NCBI GenBank assembly: GCA_021798115.1
Contig: JAJZYM010000011.1
Coordinates: 1 to 53,631, forward strand
DNA: 53,631 nucleotides
Direction: 5' to 3'
Origin: Pseudomonadota bacterium
GTDB lineage: Bacteria; Pseudomonadota; Gammaproteobacteria; JAKAQQ01
The notes under the pieces were generated by a model. It was not told where the DNA came from and did no database searches. It saw nothing but the letters and a program-made list of their open reading frames with translations. Of this stretch, positions 49,762 to 53,631 are shown piece after piece; position 1 is the stretch's first letter, and each line of letters opens with the position of its first letter. The translations under genes and the position numbers were made by a program.

Positions 49762-50588
49762 GTCCCGAGGGACGGCCCCTTCCGCCCCGCGTCCAGAAGC
49801 ATCTCGCCGATCTCGGCTTGGGTTCGCGGCGCGAGATCGAAGGCTGGATCCGCGCCGGGCGGGTCGCGATCGACGGGCGCGTCGTCCGGCTCGGGGAACG
49901 AGTCCCGCCCGGGGCGACGATCCATCTCGACGGTCGGCCCGTCGGGCGCGCGGCGGCCGCAAGTCCCCGTGTCCTCCTCTACCACAAACCGCCCGGGGAG
50001 CTGAGCGCGCGGAGCGATCCGCGTGGGCGGCGCCTCGTCTTCGATCGACTTCCCAGGCTGCCCGAGGGACGCTGGGTCATGGTCGGGCGGCTCGATTACG
50101 CGACCGAGGGCCTCCTCGTCTTCACGACCGAGGGGGCGTGGGCGCATGCCCTCATGCATCCACGCAACGCCGTTCCGCGTCGCTACGCGGTCCGCGTGTG
50201 CGACGCCCTGTCCGACGAGGACATTCGTCGCCTGCTCGCCGGGGTGCGTCTCGAGGACGGGCGCGCGTCGTGCACGGGTCTCGTTCCGCTCGGGGGGAGG
50301 GGACGCAACCGCTGGTACGCGTTGGAGGTTCACGAGGGGCGGAACCGCCTTGTGCGCCGGCTGTTCGAAGCCGTGGGCCACCCCGTCGGTCGTCTCGTGC
50401 GCACCGCCTACGGTCCCCTCGTCTTGCCCCCGAGTCTCCGTCGGGGGCAGACACGGGAACTGGAGAGTGAGGAAGTGGCCGTTCTTGCCGAACGGCTCGC
50501 TGCGCTTCCCGTGCCCCCACCGGCTCCGGGGGGGGACTGTTCCAAGGGGAAGCCTCTCAGTAGCGGAAGAGAGCGCCGCCCCAGGTGA
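49758..50588 (+). CDS. rluB: 23S rRNA pseudouridine synthase RluB-type
   Basis: Converts a uridine near position 2605 (E. coli numbering) of 23S rRNA, or a small-subunit relative. It is 276 residues with an S4 domain at about 10-60, catalytic Asp113 in GRLDYATEGLL, and HEGRNRLVRRLFEAVGHPV near the C-terminus. The scpA-scpB-rluB order supports RluB. The start is GTG, overlapping the scpB stop. Its last 32 bases overlap the 3' end of the convergent fabH. Confidence 0.93.
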   Translation: MSPEGRPLPPRVQKHLADLGLGSRREIEGWIRAGRVAIDGRVVRLGERVPPGATIHLDGRPVGRAAAASPRVLLYHKPPGELSARSDPRGRRLVFDRLPRLPEGRWVMVGRLDYATEGLLVFTTEGAWAHALMHPRNAVPRRYAVRVCDALSDEDIRRLLAGVRLEDGRASCTGLVPLGGRGRNRWYALEVHEGRNRLVRRLFEAVGHPVGRLVRTAYGPLVLPPSLRRGQTRELESEEVAVLAERLAALPVPPPAPGGDCSKGKPLSSGRERRPR

Positions 50589-51540
50589 AGCCACCGCCGA
50601 AGGCGGCGCAGAGCACCGTCTGACCGCGACGGATGCGTTTCGCGCGCACCCCGGTATCGAGGGCGAGGGGCACCGACGCCGTCGAGGTGTTGCCGTGTTC
50701 CCCGATGGTGATGATGATTTTGTCTTCGGGGAGCGCGAGTTTTTCGGCGATCGCCTGGATGATGCGAATGTTCGCCTGGTGGGGGACGAGCCAGTCGACA
50801 TCCTCGGGGCGGAGGCCGGCGTCGGCGACGAGCCCGACGGCGAGATCGCTCAGGACCGTGACGGCCTTGCGGAAGACCTCGCTGCCCTGCATCCGGATGT
50901 AGTGCCCTTCGTGCGGGAGGCGGTCGAAGTGACGCCCGAGGCCGGCCGTCGTGTGGAGAAGATGCTGGTAGCGTCCGTCGGCGCCCGTGCGGACGGCGAG
51001 AATCCCGGGCTCGTCCGCGGCCTCGAGGACGACCGCACCGGCCCCGTCGCCGAAGAGGATGCAGGTGCTCCGGTCCTCGTAGTCGGTGATGCGCGAGAGC
51101 ATTTCTCCGCCCACGACGAGCGCCCGTCGGGCGCGTCCTCCGACGATCATCGTTTCGGCCAGGTTGAGAGCGTAGACGAAGCCCGCGCAGGCCGCCTCGA
51201 GGCTGAAGGCCATGCCCGGTCCGGCGCCGATCCGCTCCTGGAGGAGCACCCCCATGTTGGGAAACACGAGATCGGGGGTGGTCGTCCCGACGACGATGAG
51301 GTCGAGACTGTCGGGCTCGAAGCCGGCGGCCTCGAGCGCCCCGCGTGCTGCCCGCTCGCACATATCGAGAGTCGTCTCCCCGGGGGCCACGACGTGGCGA
51401 CGCTGGATGCCCGTGCGTTTGCGGATCCAGGCGTCGTTTGTGTTGACGAGCCGCTCGAAGTGGGCGTTGTCGAGGACACGCTCGGGCACGTAGCTGCCGG
51501 TTCCGGCCACCCGTGCGTAGCGTCGCCGCACGCCGCTCAT
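50557..51540 (-). CDS. fabH: 3-oxoacyl-[ACP] synthase III
   Basis: Starts fatty-acid synthesis by condensing acetyl-CoA with malonyl-ACP. It is 327 residues. The catalytic triad is complete: Cys118 (AACAGFVYAL), His254 (PHQANIRII) and Asn284 (HGNTSTASV). ATG 51540 overlaps the plsX stop. The usual followers fabD-fabG-acpP do not appear; fabH runs into convergent rluB with a 32-base overlap. Confidence 0.96.
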   Translation of the reverse strand: MSGVRRRYARVAGTGSYVPERVLDNAHFERLVNTNDAWIRKRTGIQRRHVVAPGETTLDMCERAARGALEAAGFEPDSLDLIVVGTTTPDLVFPNMGVLLQERIGAGPGMAFSLEAACAGFVYALNLAETMIVGGRARRALVVGGEMLSRITDYEDRSTCILFGDGAGAVVLEAADEPGILAVRTGADGRYQHLLHTTAGLGRHFDRLPHEGHYIRMQGSEVFRKAVTVLSDLAVGLVADAGLRPEDVDWLVPHQANIRIIQAIAEKLALPEDKIIITIGEHGNTSTASVPLALDTGVRAKRIRRGQTVLCAAFGGGFTWGGALFRY

Positions 51541-52574
51541 CCTGCCTGCACCTCGTGCGGGGTGGGGCTCAGACGTTCGGCGAGGCGGGCGGGGATGTCG
51601 TAGGCCACTTCCCGGTAGGTGCGTTCGAGGGCCTGGCGGACGGCCTCGGCATTGGAACGCCCGTGGCTCTTGACCACGATGCCGTTCAGTCCGAGGAGAC
51701 TCGCACCGTTGTAGCGCCCGGGATCGAGTCGCCGACGCATGCGGCGGAGGACGGGGGAGGCGGCGAGCCCCTGGAGCCGCGCGAGCGGGGTGGCGGTGAA
51801 CTCTTCGCGCAGAATCCCGGCGATGAAGATTGCGAGTCCCTCGGCGGTCTTGAGCGCCACGTTGCCGGTGAAGCCGTCGGTGACGATGACGTTCACGACC
51901 CCGGTGTGGATGTCGTGGCCCTCGACGTAGCCGCGGTAGCCGGGGAAGGAGCCGGCGAGGCGGCGGTGGGCGCGGCGAAGGGTTTCATGGCCCTTGATCT
52001 CTTCCGAGCCCACGTTGAGGAGACCGACCGTGGGCTCCTCGGTGCCGTAGACGGCGTGTGCGAGGGTGCTGCCCATCAGAGCGAACTGGACGAGATGGTC
52101 CTCGCCCGCTTCGATGTTGGCTCCGAGATCCAGCATGAGGGTGGGCTGCCCGCGCGCGGGGATCGGGGCGCAGATGGCCGGCCGGTCGATCCCGGGGAGG
52201 GTCTTGAGGATCACGTAGGCGAGAGCCATGAGTGCCCCGGTGTTGCCCGAGCTCAGGCAGGCCTGCGCCCGCCCGTCGGCCACGGCGAGGATCGCCCGAC
52301 GCATGGAGGAGTCTTTTTTCGAGCGCAACGCACGCGACGGAGGATCATCCATGGCGACGATCTCCTGGGCGGCTTCGAGATCGAGCCGCGAGCGCAGGTG
52401 CGGCGCCCGGGGGAGGAGCGGCTCGAGGACCTCGGGCCGCCCGGCGAGGAGGATTCTCAGATCGGGGTGGGCTTCCAGCATGGCGACGACCGCGGGGACC
52501 ACGGGGGCGGGACCCAGATCGCCGCTCATCGCGTCAACGGCCAGGGTCACCGGACGGAGAGGAGCGTCGGTCAC
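51537..52574 (-). CDS. plsX: Phosphate acyltransferase PlsX
   Basis: Makes acyl-phosphate from acyl-ACP for phospholipid synthesis. It is 345 residues, usual length. VTLAVDAMSGDLGPAPVVPA at the start, SKKDSSMRRAILAV-type block (RSKKDSSMRRA), SSGNTGALMALAYVILKTLPG and VVNVIVTDGFTGNVALKTAEG are the family landmarks. ATG start, 21 bases after rpmF. Its stop overlaps the fabH ATG. The order rpmF-plsX-fabH is conserved. Confidence 0.96.
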   Translation of the reverse strand: MTDAPLRPVTLAVDAMSGDLGPAPVVPAVVAMLEAHPDLRILLAGRPEVLEPLLPRAPHLRSRLDLEAAQEIVAMDDPPSRALRSKKDSSMRRAILAVADGRAQACLSSGNTGALMALAYVILKTLPGIDRPAICAPIPARGQPTLMLDLGANIEAGEDHLVQFALMGSTLAHAVYGTEEPTVGLLNVGSEEIKGHETLRRAHRRLAGSFPGYRGYVEGHDIHTGVVNVIVTDGFTGNVALKTAEGLAIFIAGILREEFTATPLARLQGLAASPVLRRMRRRLDPGRYNGASLLGLNGIVVKSHGRSNAEAVRQALERTYREVAYDIPARLAERLSPTPHEVQAG

Positions 52575-52595
52575 GTCGGTGCCCTGCGGGCGGAC

Positions 52596-52793
52596 TCAGG
52601 ATGCGTTGTCGTCGTCGGGCAGGGGGGGGGTGAAGATCCGCTTCCCGCGGTAGAAGCCGTCGGCCGTCACGTGGTGGCGGCGGTGGAGTTCACCCGTCGT
52701 CGTGTCGGTCGAGACCGTGGGGGGAGTCAAGGCGTCGTGCGCGCGGCGCATGTCGCGACGCGAGCGGGTCTTGCGGTGTTTTTGCACGGCCAT
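52596..52793 (-). CDS. rpmF: Large ribosomal subunit protein bL32
   Basis: A 65-residue ribosomal protein recognised by its start [21 protein letters not shown] and the end [17 protein letters not shown]. The Cys4 zinc site of some L32 forms is absent. The last ten codons include a run of nine C on the coding strand (TPPL), then Asp repeats, an unusual acidic tail. GAGGA lies eight bases before the ATG. The gene yceD, usually just upstream, is absent. Confidence 0.96.
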   Translation of the reverse strand: MAVQKHRKTRSRRDMRRAHDALTPPTVSTDTTTGELHRRHHVTADGFYRGKRIFTPPLPDDDNAS

Positions 52794-53004
52794 GGGGCGG
52801 ATCCTCGTGTGTGTATGGTCAAGCGTTGGTGGAGAACACGTTCCCCACCGGGGGTGGCCGGGGCGTCATTCCGCGGCCGGAGACATGGCGGTCGGGCCGC
52901 GCCCTGACAAGCCGTCCCCGCCGCCCGCGGCGGATGGCCTATTGTAGAACACCCGGAAGATGCCCACGCCCGCCGGCCTTCTGTTCATTGCGCGAGAGAC
53001 GACC
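52794..53004. other. Divergent spacer between rpmF and yceF
   Basis: 211 bases with no supported gene. It has a G/C-rich stem (CCACC/GGTGG) near 52853-52865 and AT-rich patches near 52822-52835 and 52940-52950 that may hold divergent -10 elements (TAGAAC at 52945-52950 for yceF). No full promoter is clear. yceD would be expected here. Confidence 0.5.
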
Positions 53005-53589
53005 GTGAGACAACCCCTTGTGATCCTTGCGTCCACCTCCCCCGCCCGTCGGGATGCCCTTCTCCGCCTCGGACTTCGTTTCGAAGTCGTCGCCCCGGAG
53101 GTGGAGGAAGAGATCCAGGCCGGCGAATCCCCCGCCGCCCGCGCCCTTCGGCTGGCCCGTCTCAAGGCCCGCGCCGTCCACGCGCGGCGTCCGGAGGCGA
53201 TCGTCGTGGCCGGCGATCAGACCGCCGTCTGCGGGGGGGTGTTGCTTCATAAACCGCGGGACGAGGCCGAGGCGCGGGCGAGCCTGCGCGCGACCTCCGG
53301 GCGGTGGATCGACTTCCATACCGCTCTGGCGGTCCATGCGCCGTCGTGGGCGCGGTCGCGAACGGTCTGTGACCGCACGCGGATCCGCCTGCGTCGTCTC
53401 GATGAAGGAGAGATCCGTCGCTACGTGGCGCTCGACCGTCCTCTGGGTTGCGCCGGAGCCTTTCGTGCCGAAGGGGCGGGGGCGGCGCTCTGGGCATCGT
53501 TCCGCGGTGACGATCCGAGTGCGATCGTGGGCCTCCCCCTTCGGGGTCTGGTCCGCTGTCTGCACGCGGCGGGTCTCGTCGTCCCCTGA
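53005..53589 (+). CDS. yceF: Maf-like nucleotide pyrophosphatase YceF
   Basis: A housecleaning pyrophosphatase; the E. coli YceF acts on 7-methyl-GTP. It is 194 residues. VILASTSPARRDALLRLG (SPxRR form of YceF rather than SPRR of Maf/YhdE), VVAGDQTAV with the catalytic Asp, LLHKPRDEAEA and GCAGAFRAEGAGAALW...IVGLPL are visible. I chose GTG 53005, which matches the E. coli N-terminus; an ATG at 52960 adds 15 residues and lies almost on the predicted transcript start. The E. coli arrangement of yceF divergent from rpmF-plsX-fabH is kept. Confidence 0.9.
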   Translation: MRQPLVILASTSPARRDALLRLGLRFEVVAPEVEEEIQAGESPAARALRLARLKARAVHARRPEAIVVAGDQTAVCGGVLLHKPRDEAEARASLRATSGRWIDFHTALAVHAPSWARSRTVCDRTRIRLRRLDEGEIRRYVALDRPLGCAGAFRAEGAGAALWASFRGDDPSAIVGLPLRGLVRCLHAAGLVVP

Positions 53590-53631
53590 CAGGGTGAGGG
53601 TGGCAAGGGCGGATGATCCCGGGTCGTGGCG

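Overview
The window is a compact stretch of chromosome from a very GC-rich Gammaproteobacterium. Genes are packed, many with 4-base stop/start overlaps, and GTG is nearly as common a start as ATG. Gene order in several blocks follows gammaproteobacterial synteny: mreBCD-mrdA-rodA-mltB-rlpA-dac-lipB, hemA-prfA beside lolB-tRNA-Gln-prs-rplY-pth-ychF, smc-ligA, trpS-scpA-scpB-rluB, and yceF divergent from rpmF-plsX-fabH. Several exported proteins are very rich in Arg and His and poor in acidic residues. With a secreted DsrE-type protein and a complete transsulfuration pair, this would fit an acidophilic sulfur or iron oxidiser of the Acidiferrobacter/Acidithiobacillus kind, but that is inference. 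I see no insertion sequences, prophage, CRISPR array or rRNA operon.

Layout. Positions 1-9833 (minus) carry a cell-wall operon running from mreB to lipB: the rod-shape elongasome, lytic transglycosylases, a D,D-carboxypeptidase, a D-amino-acid transaminase and lipoate transfer. Positions 9960-13149 (plus) hold gatCAB, followed by a convergent MoeB/ThiF-type gene, a MarC membrane protein, a small membrane protein and prmC. Positions 16085-19187 (plus) hold cystathionine beta-synthase, cystathionine gamma-lyase and an SseB-domain protein. Positions 19188-23365 are the least familiar part: a tiny Lys/Met-rich lipoprotein with a strong promoter and terminator, divergent from a coupled set of three genes, namely a membrane protein, a dehydrogenase-methyltransferase fusion and a second methyltransferase. 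Positions 23384-32536 hold prfA/hemA (minus) and TPR-lolB-tRNA-Gln-prs-rplY-pth-ychF-DsrE (plus). Positions 32660-38154 are a peptide ABC importer (minus) with a long leader. Its promoter is overlapped by a 27-bp palindrome at the end of queF. Positions 38945-44511 are smc-ligA. Positions 44611-46167 (minus) are yciI-bolA-ppiC. Positions 46317-50588 are a site-2 protease, trpS, scpAB and rluB. Positions 50557-52793 (minus) are rpmF-plsX-fabH, with yceF divergent at the right edge.

Most genes are core housekeeping functions: wall synthesis and elongation, translation (GatCAB, TrpRS, RF1, Pth, L25, L32, tRNA-Gln), chromosome condensation (SMC-ScpAB), ligation, PRPP synthesis, tetrapyrrole entry, phospholipid and fatty-acid initiation. 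The best candidates for new biology are the fusion-enzyme operon with its divergent lipoprotein, and the palindrome-controlled peptide transporter. Several expected neighbours (ispE, zipA, ybeD, yceD, fabD) are missing from their usual places.
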